Shown piece after piece: positions 16,090 through 24,087 of a DNA stretch of 36,193 bases. The position numbers and the translations under genes are program-made. Below the pieces are notes generated by a model. The model did not search any database and had not been told where the DNA came from. It saw only the letters and a list, made by a program, of their open reading frames with translations. Origin of the DNA: an uncultured Lachnospiraceae bacterium. GTDB taxonomy: Bacteria > Bacillota > Clostridia > Lachnospirales > Lachnospiraceae. Every line of letters begins with the position of its first letter. Position 1 is the stretch's first letter. The stretch is from NCBI GenBank assembly GCA_947089905.1, contig CAMUMG010000017.1, positions 1 through 36,193 on the forward strand, in the 5' to 3' direction.

Positions 16090-16968
16090 ATGGTAAGAAG
16101 CATGACAGGCTTCGGTCGATTTGAAACAGATACAAAAGAAAGAAAAATTACAGTAGAGATGAAAGGAGTGAATCATCGATATTTAGAACTTTCTATAAAA
16201 CTGCCGAAAAAACTCAGCTTTTTTGAGGTTAGAATAAGAACTCTATTAAAACAGTACATCAGCCGTGGTAAAGTGGATGTTTTTATTACTTATGAGGATG
16301 TGAGTGAAGGCAGATCATCTGTGCATTATAATAAAGATTTGGCAGCAGAATATTTTCTTGCATTAACAAAGATGGGTGAACATTTTGGCATTGAAAATGA
16401 TGTAGGAATTTCTTTATTAGCACAACTACCAGAAGTATTTACTTTACAAGAACAAACTCAAGATGAAGAAGAATTATTTGAATTTGTAGAACAAGTAATA
16501 GAAAAAGCAGCTAAGCAGTTTGTAGAGATGAGAGAAAAGGAAGGAACTCACTTAAAAAAGGATATCCTTTTTAAATTGGATGGAATGATAAAGTGTGTTG
16601 AGCAAATTGAAGAGCGTTCTCCAAAGGTCTTAGAAGAATACAAAAAAAAGCTTTCTGATAAAATAACAGAATTATTAGGAGACGTTTCAATAGATGAAAC
16701 AAGAATTACAACAGAGGTTACAATCTTTGCAGATAAAATTTGTGTGGATGAAGAAACCGTTCGTTTAAAGGCACATATAAAAAGTATGAAAGATACTTTA
16801 GAAGATGGACTTAATATTGGAAGAAAACTAGATTTTATTGCACAGGAGATGAATCGAGAAGCAAATACAATTCTTTCAAAAGCGAATGATTTAACGATTA
16901 CAGAGCTGGCAATTCAATTAAAGACAGAAATAGAAAAAATTAGAGAACAGATTCAAAATATTGAATAG
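16090..16968 (+). CDS. yicC: YicC family endoribonuclease
   Basis: A 292-residue protein of normal family length. It begins M-V-R-S-M-T-G-F-G-R-F-E, the signature of the YicC N-terminal domain, and ends with the DUF1732 domain (D-F-I-A-Q-E-M-N-R-E-A-N-T-I-L-S-K). YicC proteins (B. subtilis YloC) are recently recognised endoribonucleases that act in RNA turnover. It is first in an operon with remA and rpoZ, the usual Firmicutes context. The stop is 10 bases before the chosen remA start. Confidence 0.93.
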   Translation: MVRSMTGFGRFETDTKERKITVEMKGVNHRYLELSIKLPKKLSFFEVRIRTLLKQYISRGKVDVFITYEDVSEGRSSVHYNKDLAAEYFLALTKMGEHFGIENDVGISLLAQLPEVFTLQEQTQDEEELFEFVEQVIEKAAKQFVEMREKEGTHLKKDILFKLDGMIKCVEQIEERSPKVLEEYKKKLSDKITELLGDVSIDETRITTEVTIFADKICVDEETVRLKAHIKSMKDTLEDGLNIGRKLDFIAQEMNREANTILSKANDLTITELAIQLKTEIEKIREQIQNIE

Positions 16969-16978
16969 TGAGGAAATA

Positions 16979-17221
16979 GTGAATAGACTTGTTAATATAG
17001 GATTTGGAAATGTAGTAAATGCCAATAAGGTAGTAGCAGTAATTCGACCAGAAGCAGCACCAGTCAAACGAATGGTGCAAAATGCAAAGGATATGGGAAG
17101 TTGTGTAGATGCAACATGTGGAAGAAAATGCAAAGCAGTGATTGTAACACAAACGGGACAGATTATTTTATCAGCACTACTTCCAGATACCATTGCAGGA
17201 CGTGTCAATCAAATAGAATAA
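16979..17221 (+). CDS. remA: RemA-like (DUF370) DNA-binding regulator
   Basis: An 80-residue protein. I chose GTG at 16979 because TGAGGAAA precedes it and the product then begins V-N-R-L-V-N-I-G-F-G-N-V-V-N-A-N, as RemA proteins do; an in-frame TTG at 16961 overlaps the yicC stop. V-V-A-V-I-R-P-E-A-A-P-V-K-R-M and the final D-T-I-A-G-R-V complete the family pattern. RemA activates biofilm matrix operons in Bacillus by coating DNA as an oligomer; the clostridial targets are unknown to me. The middle carries Cys residues (C-V-D-A-T-C-G-R-K-C) where Bacillus RemA has other residues. Confidence 0.88.
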   Translation: MNRLVNIGFGNVVNANKVVAVIRPEAAPVKRMVQNAKDMGSCVDATCGRKCKAVIVTQTGQIILSALLPDTIAGRVNQIE

Positions 17222-17237
17222 AGGAAGGGATAATACT

Positions 17238-17483
17238 ATGTTACATCCATCATATACAGATTTAATGAATGAGGTAAATAAAGGAGTAGAACAGGGAGAA
17301 CATCCTGTAGTAAATAGTCGGTATTCTATCGTATTAGCAGCAGCAAAGAGAGCGAGACAACTAATTGATGGCTCAAGACCTTCTGTAAATTGTGTCTGTA
17401 ATAAGCCACTATCGATCGCTGTTGAGGAGCTTTATGAAGGAAAAGTAAAAATTATGTGTGAAGATGAGGAAGTTGCCGATTAA
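17238..17483 (+). CDS. rpoZ: RNA polymerase omega subunit
   Basis: An 81-residue protein: H-P-S-Y-T-D-L-M-N near the start and N-S-R-Y-S-I-V-L-A-A-A-K-R-A-R-Q-L match the omega pattern (R-Y-x-L-V-x-x-A-A-K-R-A-R). Omega binds the beta' subunit and helps RNA polymerase assembly. It lies 16 bases after remA behind AAGGAAGGGA. The gmk gene that normally separates remA and rpoZ in Firmicutes is absent. The Cys-containing C-V-C-N-K-P insert is unusual but of unknown meaning. Confidence 0.92.
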   Translation: MLHPSYTDLMNEVNKGVEQGEHPVVNSRYSIVLAAAKRARQLIDGSRPSVNCVCNKPLSIAVEELYEGKVKIMCEDEEVAD

Positions 17484-17505
17484 AATAAAAAAATTTTTTG
17501 TTTGA

Positions 17506-17536
17506 TGAATAATTTCTTTTCTCCTAGAAGATACTA
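17506..17536 (+). promoter_or_regulatory. Sigma-G-like forespore promoter of the coat-like genes
   Basis: TGAATA (17506-17511), 18 bases, then GATACTA (17530-17536) match the sigma-G pattern TGAATA-N17/18-CATACTA except for the first base of the -10 box. It ends 39 bases before the start codon at 17576. Confidence 0.6.
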
Positions 17537-17575
17537 TGGTTGTTCAATCAATCAGAAATAGAATGGAGGGAAATT

Positions 17576-17761
17576 ATGACAGACATTACAGAAATGGAAC
17601 TTCAGAATCTAAGACATTTAATTCAATTTAGTGAAACGGACATGGAAAAATACAATTCGTATGCACAGGCTGCAACTGATCCAACTATTAAACAGTTTTT
17701 TCAGAAATCAGCACAGTCCGCAGATCAAAACAGACAGACGTTTCTTCAGTTTTTAAAGTAG
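17576..17761 (+). CDS. Small CotF-like spore protein (61 aa)
   Basis: ATG at 17576 follows GGAGGG; the longer in-frame start at 17540 has no binding site and would lie within the likely transcription start region. The product (M-T-D-I-T-E-M-E-L-Q-N-L-R-H-L-I) is entirely helical and resembles the ferritin-like CotF/coat family of Clostridia, which often occur as short paired genes. It is followed 12 bases later by a second gene of the same type. With the sigma-G-like promoter this suggests a forespore-expressed spore protein. The family call is moderate because the protein is short. Confidence 0.75.
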   Translation: MTDITEMELQNLRHLIQFSETDMEKYNSYAQAATDPTIKQFFQKSAQSADQNRQTFLQFLK

Positions 17762-17773
17762 GAGGAGTTCAAA

Positions 17774-18034
17774 ATGCAGGAAAAAGCGATGGTATCCGAT
17801 GCGTTAAATTGCATTAATTCAGGATTAAAAGCATATGGTGAAATGATTACTCAGACAGAACATCAGCAATTAAGACAGACACTCCAGAAAATGAGAAATG
17901 AAGCAGAAACTTGTCAGTATGAACTCTTTACAATCGCAAAGAGTAAAAACTACTATGAGCCTGCTCAGATGGCGAAAAATGAAGAAATAAATCAGGTAAA
18001 GAATTGTATATGCGGATGTAATTCTGTAAAATAG
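17774..18034 (+). CDS. CotF-like spore coat protein (86 aa)
   Basis: ATG at 17774 follows AGGAGG. The N-terminus M-Q-E-K-A-M-V-S-D-A-L-N-C-I-N-S-G-L-K-A and the later Y-Y-E-P-A-Q-M-A are familiar features of clostridial CotF/Coat_F proteins, which form a helical ferritin-like bundle. The C-terminus has three Cys residues (C-I-C-G-C) that could support cross-linking or metal binding in the coat. It is the second gene of the two-gene spore operon; a terminator hairpin follows. Confidence 0.82.
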   Translation: MQEKAMVSDALNCINSGLKAYGEMITQTEHQQLRQTLQKMRNEAETCQYELFTIAKSKNYYEPAQMAKNEEINQVKNCICGCNSVK

Positions 18035-18068
18035 ACTTTCTTTCTCATAAAGCAGAGTATTAAATGAA

Positions 18069-18140
18069 AAAACGTAGGGTTCTGCTCGAATATAACAGTT
18101 TTAGACTGTGTTTTTCGTACAGATCTCTACGTTTTCTTTT
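18069..18140 (+). terminator. Terminator after the coat genes
   Basis: AAAACGTAG (18069-18077) pairs with CTACGTTTT (18127-18135), with an inner ACAGT/ACTGT hairpin and a following T-rich run. Confidence 0.7.
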
Positions 18141-18209
18141 CTTTCAATTTTTTATCCATTATATTTGATAAAAAAAACAATGAATATTTCGTTAAATTTT
18201 AATTTATAC

Positions 18210-18238
18210 TTGAAATTTGTGAAGAAATTGGTTAAAAT
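18210..18238 (+). promoter_or_regulatory. Promoter of gapA
   Basis: TTGAAA (18210-18215) and TAAAAT (18233-18238) are 17 bases apart, 53 bases before the gapA start. Confidence 0.7.
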
Positions 18239-18247
18239 GGAAAAGGA

Positions 18248-18269
18248 CAAAGTTATAACAAAGTTATAA
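18248..18269 (+). repeat. Tandem 11-bp repeat in the gapA leader
   Basis: CAAAGTTATAA occurs twice with no gap (18248-18258, 18259-18269), just downstream of the expected transcription start. A looser version (CAAAGTTTAACAAGGTGTAA) lies before pgk at 19367-19386. Either could be a regulator site. Confidence 0.6.
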
Positions 18270-18291
18270 AATTGATTAGGAGGAATAAATC

Positions 18292-19305
18292 ATGGCAGTA
18301 AAAGTAGCAATCAATGGTTTTGGACGGATCGGACGTCTTGCATTCAGACAGATGTTCGGAGCAGAAGGATATGAAATTGTCGCAATTAATGACTTAACCA
18401 GTCCTAAGATGTTGGCACATTTGTTAAAGTATGATACTGCTCAGGGCAGATATGAAGGACATACTGTAGAAGCAGGAGAAGATTCTATTACAGTAGACGG
18501 TACAAAGATCACAATTTACGCAATTAAGGATGCAAAAGATCTTCCTTGGGGCGAACTTGGAGTAGATGTTGTATTAGAGTGTACTGGATTTTATACCAGC
18601 AAAGAAAAATCTCAGGCTCATATTGATGCAGGTGCAAAGAAAGTTGTTATTTCCGCTCCAGCAGGCAATGATTTAAAGACGGTTGTTTACAGTGTTAATG
18701 AAAATACTTTAACAAAAGAAGATCAGATTATCTCTGCTGCTTCCTGTACAACAAACTGCCTTGCTCCTATGGCAAAGGCACTCAATGACTATGCTCCAAT
18801 TCAGAGTGGTATTATGAGCACAATTCATGCTTACACCGGAGATCAGATGATCTTAGACGGACCTCACAGAAAAGGTGATTTAAGAAGAGCACGTGCAGGT
18901 GCTGCTAACATTGTTCCAAATTCTACTGGTGCAGCAAAGGCAATTGGTCTTGTAATTCCAGAATTAAACGGCAAATTAATCGGTTCTGCACAAAGAGTTC
19001 CAGTTCCAACAGGTTCTACTACTATCTTAGTAGCAGTTGTTAAGGGAAAGGATATCACAAAAGAAGGCATCAACGCTGCAATGAAAGCTGCTTCTTCCGA
19101 ATCTTTTGGCTATAATGAAGATGAGATCGTTTCTTCTGATGTAATTGGTATCCGCTATGGTTCTTTATTCGATGCTACTCAGACTATGGTAAGTAAACTC
19201 GATGAAGACACCTATCAGGTACAGGTAGTTTCTTGGTATGACAATGAGAATTCCTATACCAGCCAGATGGTAAGAACCATTAAGTATTTTGCTGAATTAG
19301 CATAA
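18292..19305 (+). CDS. gapA: Glyceraldehyde-3-phosphate dehydrogenase
   Basis: A 337-residue enzyme of normal length that oxidises and phosphorylates glyceraldehyde-3-phosphate with NAD+ to give 1,3-bisphosphoglycerate. The N-terminal Rossmann motif N-G-F-G-R-I-G-R is intact, and catalytic Cys152 sits in [20 protein letters not shown] near the C-terminus is the family signature. A strong AGGAGGAA precedes the ATG. It is the first of the lower-glycolysis genes gapA-pgk-tpiA-gpmI. A strong terminator separates it from pgk, so expression levels of the two probably differ. Confidence 0.97.
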   Translation: MAVKVAINGFGRIGRLAFRQMFGAEGYEIVAINDLTSPKMLAHLLKYDTAQGRYEGHTVEAGEDSITVDGTKITIYAIKDAKDLPWGELGVDVVLECTGFYTSKEKSQAHIDAGAKKVVISAPAGNDLKTVVYSVNENTLTKEDQIISAASCTTNCLAPMAKALNDYAPIQSGIMSTIHAYTGDQMILDGPHRKGDLRRARAGAANIVPNSTGAAKAIGLVIPELNGKLIGSAQRVPVPTGSTTILVAVVKGKDITKEGINAAMKAASSESFGYNEDEIVSSDVIGIRYGSLFDATQTMVSKLDEDTYQVQVVSWYDNENSYTSQMVRTIKYFAELA

Positions 19306-19329
19306 GAGTAGTTCAGACTCAATTTTAGG

Positions 19330-19359
19330 GGTCCGGTCTAGTATGGACCGGGCCTTTTT
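19330..19359 (+). terminator. Terminator between gapA and pgk
   Basis: GGTCCGGTC (19330-19338) pairs with GACCGGGCC (19346-19354), with one wobble, followed by TTTTT. Confidence 0.88.
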
Positions 19360-19405
19360 GTTTTGACAAAGTTTAACAAGGTGTAAAAACATAAAGGAGG
19401 CCCAT

Positions 19406-20602
19406 ATGTTATTAAATAAAAAGACAGTAGATGATATTAATGTCAATGGAAAAAGAGTATTAGTACGTTGTGATTTTAATGTACCACTTCAAGAGGGAAA
19501 GATTACAGATGATACTCGTTTGGTAGCAGCATTACCAACAATTAAAAAGTTAATTCAAGATGGTGGCAAAGTGATTTTATGTTCCCATTTAGGAAAACCA
19601 AAGGGAGAGCCAAAGCCAGAATTATCCTTAGCTCCAGTAGCAGAAGCTTTAACAAAGTTATTAGGTCAACCAGTAAAATTTGCAGCAGATGCAAACGTTG
19701 TAGGTGAAAATGCAAAGGCCGCTGTAGAACAGATGAAAGATGGCGAAGTGGTATTATTAGAAAATACTCGTTATCGTGCAGAAGAAACAAAAAATGGGGA
19801 AGCTTTTTCTAAAGAATTGGCTTCTTTATGTGATGTTTTTGTAAATGACGCATTTGGAACAGCACATCGTGCACATTGTTCAAATGTAGGTGTAACACAA
19901 TATGTAGATACCGCTGTGGTAGGTTATTTAATGGAGAAGGAAATCAATTTCCTCGGAAATGCTGTCAATAATCCAGCACGTCCATTTGTAGCTATTTTAG
20001 GAGGATCAAAAGTTTCTTCTAAAATTTCTGTAATCAACAATCTGCTGGAAAAAGTAGACACTTTAATTATTGGTGGCGGAATGGCATATACTTTTATGAA
20101 GGCATTGGGAGAAGAAGTTGGAAAATCTCTTTTAGAAGAAGATTATATCGAATATGCAAAAGAAATGCTTGAAAAAGCAAAGAGTAAAAATGTCAATCTG
20201 TTAATTCCAGTAGATACTGTAGTAGCTAAGGAATTTTCTAATGATGCTGCCTATCATACAGTTGAACGTGGACAGATCGCAGCAGACGAACAGGGCTTAG
20301 ATATTGGAGAAAAGACCTGCAAGCTCTATGCAGATGCAATTAAAAGTGCAAAAACAGTTGTTTGGAATGGACCGATGGGTGTATTTGAGATGTCAAACTT
20401 TGCAAAGGGAACCATTGCAGTAGCACAGGCATTAGCAGATATTGATGCAACTACTATTATCGGTGGTGGAGATTCTGCTGCCGCTGTCAACCAACTTGGA
20501 TTTGGCGATAAGATGACTCATATTTCTACAGGAGGCGGTGCATCCTTAGAATTTTTAGAAGGAAAAGAACTGCCAGGCGTTGCAGCAGCAAACGATAAAT
20601 AG
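19406..20602 (+). CDS. pgk: Phosphoglycerate kinase
   Basis: A 398-residue enzyme that transfers phosphate from 1,3-bisphosphoglycerate to ADP. It has [12 protein letters not shown] at residues 17-28 (the family signature), S-H-L-G-K-P-K-G, and the C-terminal nucleotide-binding G-G-G-D-S-A-A-A-V and S-T-G-G-G-A-S-L-E. The ATG follows AAAGGAGG. tpiA starts 23 bases after its stop codon, so the two are co-transcribed. No good promoter is visible between the gapA terminator and pgk; read-through or a weak promoter is likely. Confidence 0.97.
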   Translation: MLLNKKTVDDINVNGKRVLVRCDFNVPLQEGKITDDTRLVAALPTIKKLIQDGGKVILCSHLGKPKGEPKPELSLAPVAEALTKLLGQPVKFAADANVVGENAKAAVEQMKDGEVVLLENTRYRAEETKNGEAFSKELASLCDVFVNDAFGTAHRAHCSNVGVTQYVDTAVVGYLMEKEINFLGNAVNNPARPFVAILGGSKVSSKISVINNLLEKVDTLIIGGGMAYTFMKALGEEVGKSLLEEDYIEYAKEMLEKAKSKNVNLLIPVDTVVAKEFSNDAAYHTVERGQIAADEQGLDIGEKTCKLYADAIKSAKTVVWNGPMGVFEMSNFAKGTIAVAQALADIDATTIIGGGDSAAAVNQLGFGDKMTHISTGGGASLEFLEGKELPGVAAANDK

Positions 20603-20625
20603 AATTTTATAAGGAGAAAAACATC

Positions 20626-21378
20626 ATGGCAAGAAGAAAAATCATTGCAGGAAATTGGAAGATGAATAAAACTCCAAGTGAGGCACTAAAGTTAATTGAA
20701 GAACTTAAGCCTCTTGTAAATAATGAGGATGTTGATGTTGTTTTCTGTGTTCCGGCAGTTTCTTTAACAAAAGCAGTAGAAGCAGTAGAAGGCAGCAATA
20801 TTGAAATTGGTGCAGAGAATATGTTCTATGAAGAAAGCGGTGCATATACCGGTGAAATTGCCCCGAATATGTTGACAGATATCGGAGTAAAATATGTTAT
20901 TATTGGACATTCTGAACGCAGAGAATATTTTGCTGAAACCGATGAAACCGTAAATAAAAAGGTACACAAGGCATTTGAGCATGGAATTACTCCAATTATT
21001 TGTTGTGGAGAGTCCCTAAAACAGAGAGAACAGGGAATTACAATTGATTGGATTCGCCAACAGATTAAAATTGCTTTTCTTAATATCAATTCAGATCAGG
21101 CAAAAAAGGCTGTTATTGCTTATGAGCCAATCTGGGCAATCGGCACAGGAAAAGTAGCGACAACAGAACAAGCACAAGAAGTTTGTGCAGCGATTCGTGC
21201 CTGCATCGCAGAACTATATGATACCGAAACGGCACAAGAAATTCGAATTCAATACGGCGGAAGTGTTTCTGCATCCAGTGCACCAGATTTATTTGCACAG
21301 CCAGATATTGATGGTGGTTTGGTAGGCGGCGCAAGCTTAAAACCTGATTTTGGAAAGATTGTAAACTATAATAAATAA
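20626..21378 (+). CDS. tpiA: Triosephosphate isomerase
   Basis: A 250-residue TIM barrel that interconverts dihydroxyacetone phosphate and glyceraldehyde-3-phosphate. The catalytic residues sit at the textbook positions: Lys12 in G-N-W-K-M-N, His95 in I-G-H-S-E-R-R and Glu167 in [17 protein letters not shown] is the phosphate-binding loop. It follows pgk in the same operon and is closed by a hairpin terminator. Confidence 0.97.
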   Translation: MARRKIIAGNWKMNKTPSEALKLIEELKPLVNNEDVDVVFCVPAVSLTKAVEAVEGSNIEIGAENMFYEESGAYTGEIAPNMLTDIGVKYVIIGHSERREYFAETDETVNKKVHKAFEHGITPIICCGESLKQREQGITIDWIRQQIKIAFLNINSDQAKKAVIAYEPIWAIGTGKVATTEQAQEVCAAIRACIAELYDTETAQEIRIQYGGSVSASSAPDLFAQPDIDGGLVGGASLKPDFGKIVNYNK

Positions 21379-21382
21379 GTAA

Positions 21383-21430
21383 AAGAAGGCTGTATCAATA
21401 TGCAGTATGTATGTTGATACAGCTTCTTTC
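21383..21430 (+). terminator. Terminator after tpiA
   Basis: AAGAAGGCTGTATCAA pairs with TTGATACAGCTTCTT (one bulged base) across a 14-base loop, and the right arm ends in TTTC. Confidence 0.75.
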
Positions 21431-21467
21431 ATTTGAGATTGTAAGAAAATGGAGAACTTATAGAAAA

Positions 21468-21962
21468 ATGAAATTTACTTTTTGCCCTGACTGTGGAGAA
21501 AGATTAATCAAAAAAGAAATTGGAGACGAAGGACTTATGAATTATTGTAAGAACTGTCAAAAACCAATATTTGATCTATTTAATACCTGTATTATTACTC
21601 TTATATTAAATGAGGAAGGACAAGTAGCACTACTTCGGCAAAATTATATATCAAAGGAGTTTTATTGCCTTGTAGCAGGACATATTAAATCAGGAGAAAC
21701 AGCGGAAGAAACTACTTTTAGAGAAACACAAGAAGAATTAGGAATAAAGCTGCTTCATACCAAATTTTTAAAAAGTTATTATTATCAAAAAAAAGATATG
21801 TTGATGTTAGCATTTATTTCAAAAGCAGCCTCAAAAGAGTTTCATCTTTCTAAAGAAGTGGATGCCGCAGAATGGATTCCTATTTTACAAGCAGAAAAGT
21901 TATTGAGAGAAGGCAGCATTGCAAAACAAGTTGTACTTGATTATTTAGCAAATTTGTGTTAA
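21468..21962 (+). CDS. Zinc-ribbon Nudix hydrolase
   Basis: A 164-residue protein. An in-frame ATG at 21411 lies within the tpiA terminator, so I prefer 21468, with GGAGA 13 bases upstream (a long spacing). An N-terminal Cys4 zinc ribbon (C-P-D-C-G-E and C-K-N-C-Q) precedes a Nudix domain with box G-H-I-K-S-G-E-T-A-E-E-T-T-F-R-E then Q-E-E-L-G-I, matching G-x5-E-x7-R-E-x-x-E-E-x-G. The zinc ribbon plus Nudix layout is that of NADH pyrophosphatase (NudC)-like enzymes, including mRNA NAD-decapping ones, but this protein is shorter than NudC. The substrate is unknown. Confidence 0.85.
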   Translation: MKFTFCPDCGERLIKKEIGDEGLMNYCKNCQKPIFDLFNTCIITLILNEEGQVALLRQNYISKEFYCLVAGHIKSGETAEETTFRETQEELGIKLLHTKFLKSYYYQKKDMLMLAFISKAASKEFHLSKEVDAAEWIPILQAEKLLREGSIAKQVVLDYLANLC

Positions 21963-21994
21963 AAATGAAATGAAAGAAAGGATAGGAGGCAGAT

Positions 21995-23542
21995 ATGAGT
22001 AAAAAACCAACAGTTTTGATGATTTTAGATGGATATGGATTAAATGAAAAGACGGAAGGAAACGCAGTAGCATTAGCAAAAACTCCGGTGATGGATAGAT
22101 TAAAACGAGAATATCCTTATGTTCAGGGAAATGCTTCTGGTCTTTTTGTTGGATTACCAGATGGACAAATGGGAAATTCTGAAGTTGGACATTTAAATAT
22201 GGGTGCAGGAAGAATTGTCTATCAGGAACTTACAAGAATTACAAAGTCTATTCAAGATGGAGATTTCTTTGAAAATGAAGAATTGTTAGCAGCAGTTTCT
22301 AATTGTAAAAAACATCAGTCTTCTCTTCACCTATTTGGATTGCTTTCTGACGGTGGAGTACACAGTCATATAGAACATTTGATAGCACTGTTGGAATTGG
22401 CAAAACGCAATGGGTTAGAAAAGGTATATTTTCATGCCTTTTTAGATGGAAGAGATACCGCTCCAACGTCTGGACTTGGTTTTTTGGAGACTGTTTCTGA
22501 AAAAATGAATTCCCTTGGTATAGGAAAGATTGCTACAGTAAGTGGGCGTTACTATGCAATGGATCGAGATAATCGTTGGGATCGCGTACAAAAGGCATAT
22601 GCAGCATTGGTTTATGGAGAAGGTCTTCCAGCAGATTCTGCATTAGAAGCAGTAGAAGCATCTTATGCAAAAGATGTAACAGACGAATTTGTTGTGCCAA
22701 CAGTAGTTCTGGAAAATGGTGCTCCAGTTGCTACAATTAAAGATAATGATTCTGTTATTTTCTTTAATTTCCGCCCAGATCGTGCCAGAGAAATTACAAG
22801 GGCATTTTGCATGGATGATTTTAATTCATTCGAACGAAAAGGCGGAAGAATTAAGACAACATATGTTTGCTTTACTGACTATGATCCACAGATTCCAAAT
22901 AAAAGAGTAGCGTTTCGTAAAGTTTCAATTACAAATACATTGGGAGAATATTTAGCTGCAAATGGAAAAACACAGGTTAGAATTGCAGAAACAGAAAAAT
23001 ATGCACATGTTACATTCTTTTTTAATGGTGGAGTAGAAGCACCAAATCCTAATGAAGATAGAATTCTTGTTCCTTCTCCAAAGGTTGCAACTTATGATCT
23101 ACAACCAGAAATGAGTGCATATCAGGTAAAAGATAAGTTGGTGGAAGCAATTTGTGGTGGAAAGTATGATGTAGTTATTATTAACTTTGCCAATCCAGAT
23201 ATGGTAGGTCATACGGGAGTTTTAGAGGCAGCAATTAAGGCCATAGAAGCAGTGGATGAATGTGTTGGAAAAGTTTATGAGGCATTACTTTCGGTTGATG
23301 GACAGATGTTTATTTGTGCGGATCATGGCAATGCAGAACAGTTAATTGACTATCAAAATAGAGAACCATTTACTGCACATACTACAAATCCAGTTCCATT
23401 TATTCTTGTAAATTATGATACAGACTATACATTACGAGAGGGAGGATGTTTAGCAGATATTGCACCTACAATGTTAGAAATGATGGGAATGGAGCAGCCA
23501 AAAGAGATGACTGGAAAGAGCCTTCTAATCAAGAAGAATTGA
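21995..23542 (+). CDS. gpmI: 2,3-bisphosphoglycerate-independent phosphoglycerate mutase
   Basis: A 515-residue alkaline-phosphatase-superfamily enzyme that converts 3-phosphoglycerate to 2-phosphoglycerate using two metal ions, typically Mn2+. Metal-binding Asp12 is in M-I-L-D-G-Y-G and the phosphorylated Ser62 in G-Q-M-G-N-S-E-V-G-H. D-G-R-D-T, F-N-F-R-P-D-R-A-R-E, N-P-D-M-V-G-H-T-G and A-D-H-G-N-A-E complete the site. The ATG follows AGGAGG. It continues the glycolytic gene series. Confidence 0.97.
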   Translation: MSKKPTVLMILDGYGLNEKTEGNAVALAKTPVMDRLKREYPYVQGNASGLFVGLPDGQMGNSEVGHLNMGAGRIVYQELTRITKSIQDGDFFENEELLAAVSNCKKHQSSLHLFGLLSDGGVHSHIEHLIALLELAKRNGLEKVYFHAFLDGRDTAPTSGLGFLETVSEKMNSLGIGKIATVSGRYYAMDRDNRWDRVQKAYAALVYGEGLPADSALEAVEASYAKDVTDEFVVPTVVLENGAPVATIKDNDSVIFFNFRPDRAREITRAFCMDDFNSFERKGGRIKTTYVCFTDYDPQIPNKRVAFRKVSITNTLGEYLAANGKTQVRIAETEKYAHVTFFFNGGVEAPNPNEDRILVPSPKVATYDLQPEMSAYQVKDKLVEAICGGKYDVVIINFANPDMVGHTGVLEAAIKAIEAVDECVGKVYEALLSVDGQMFICADHGNAEQLIDYQNREPFTAHTTNPVPFILVNYDTDYTLREGGCLADIAPTMLEMMGMEQPKEMTGKSLLIKKN

Positions 23543-23550
23543 GATTTTAC

Positions 23551-23579
23551 TTGAAAAGTGATATAGTTTATGGTAAAAT
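23551..23579 (+). promoter_or_regulatory. Promoter of secG
   Basis: TTGAAA (23551-23556) and TAAAAT (23574-23579) are 17 bases apart, with TG at the extended -10 position. The predicted leader is about 115 bases long. Confidence 0.75.
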
Positions 23580-23633
23580 ATCGAAAGCGTTGTTTTAGAA
23601 GGTATAAGATTGAAAATTAAAGTTTTTAATCTG

Positions 23634-23686
23634 CAAGTTTGTGTCTGTGCGACATCCACAAACTTGTTATAGATAAGTCGCACAGA
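23634..23686 (+). promoter_or_regulatory. Pseudoknot-like or switching RNA structure in the secG leader
   Basis: Two interleaved perfect 10-bp helices can form. CAAGTTTGTG (23634-23643) pairs with CACAAACTTG (23657-23666), and TCTGTGCGAC (23644-23653), in the first helix's loop, pairs with GTCGCACAGA (23677-23686). The second helix ends three bases before the GAGGAAAG ribosome binding site. The crossing order is that of an H-type pseudoknot, but with both stems at full length the helices may instead compete. It does not match a riboswitch class I can recall. Confidence 0.6.
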
Positions 23687-23699
23687 AACGAGGAAAGAA

Positions 23700-23939
23700 A
23701 TGGCGGCATTACGAGTGATTGTAACAATACTGTATGTTCTTATCTGTGTAGCATTAGTAGTTGTAGTATTGATGCAGGAAGGAAACTCAGAAGGATTATC
23801 TGGAGCAATCAATGGAGTTGCAGATACTTATTGGGGCAAGAATAAGGGACGTTCGATGGAAGGAACTTTAATGAAAGCGACCAAAATCTTAGCAGCTTTA
23901 TTTATTGTACTTTCAGTTGTTTTAAATTTAGGCTGGTAA
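23700..23939 (+). CDS. secG: Preprotein translocase subunit SecG
   Basis: A 79-residue protein with two membrane helices (about 3-22 and 57-77), the normal SecG topology. V-V-V-V-L-M-Q-E-G-N-S-E-G-L-S-G after the first helix is the conserved SecG block. It joins SecY and SecE in the membrane channel and eases protein export. Its neighbour rnr is the usual partner in Firmicutes (secG-rnr-smpB). Its start directly follows an RNA leader with two interleaved helices. Confidence 0.95.
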   Translation: MAALRVIVTILYVLICVALVVVVLMQEGNSEGLSGAINGVADTYWGKNKGRSMEGTLMKATKILAALFIVLSVVLNLGW

Positions 23940-23973
23940 CTGATTAAAAGAAAAACAGAGTTAATTTTCAGAT

Positions 23974-24059
23974 AGAGGCTGTAACAGAGTAGAACAAAAG
24001 CAGGAAAGAAAAAAGATAAATTTCGGACTGACTTTTTATACTCTTAACAGCCTCTTTTT
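23974..24059 (+). terminator. Terminator after secG
   Basis: AGAGGCTGT near 23974 pairs with ACAGCCTCT near 24047-24055. The stem extends inward (CAGAGTA with TACTCTT), and TTTTT follows. Confidence 0.7.
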
Positions 24060-24087
24060 ATTATTTTATATAGTATGGAGGATTTTT

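Noticed and set aside
19363..19389. TTGACA before pgk read as a promoter
   Set aside because: The only -10-like sequence is 15 bases away and poor; the motif is better viewed as a relative of the gapA leader repeat.
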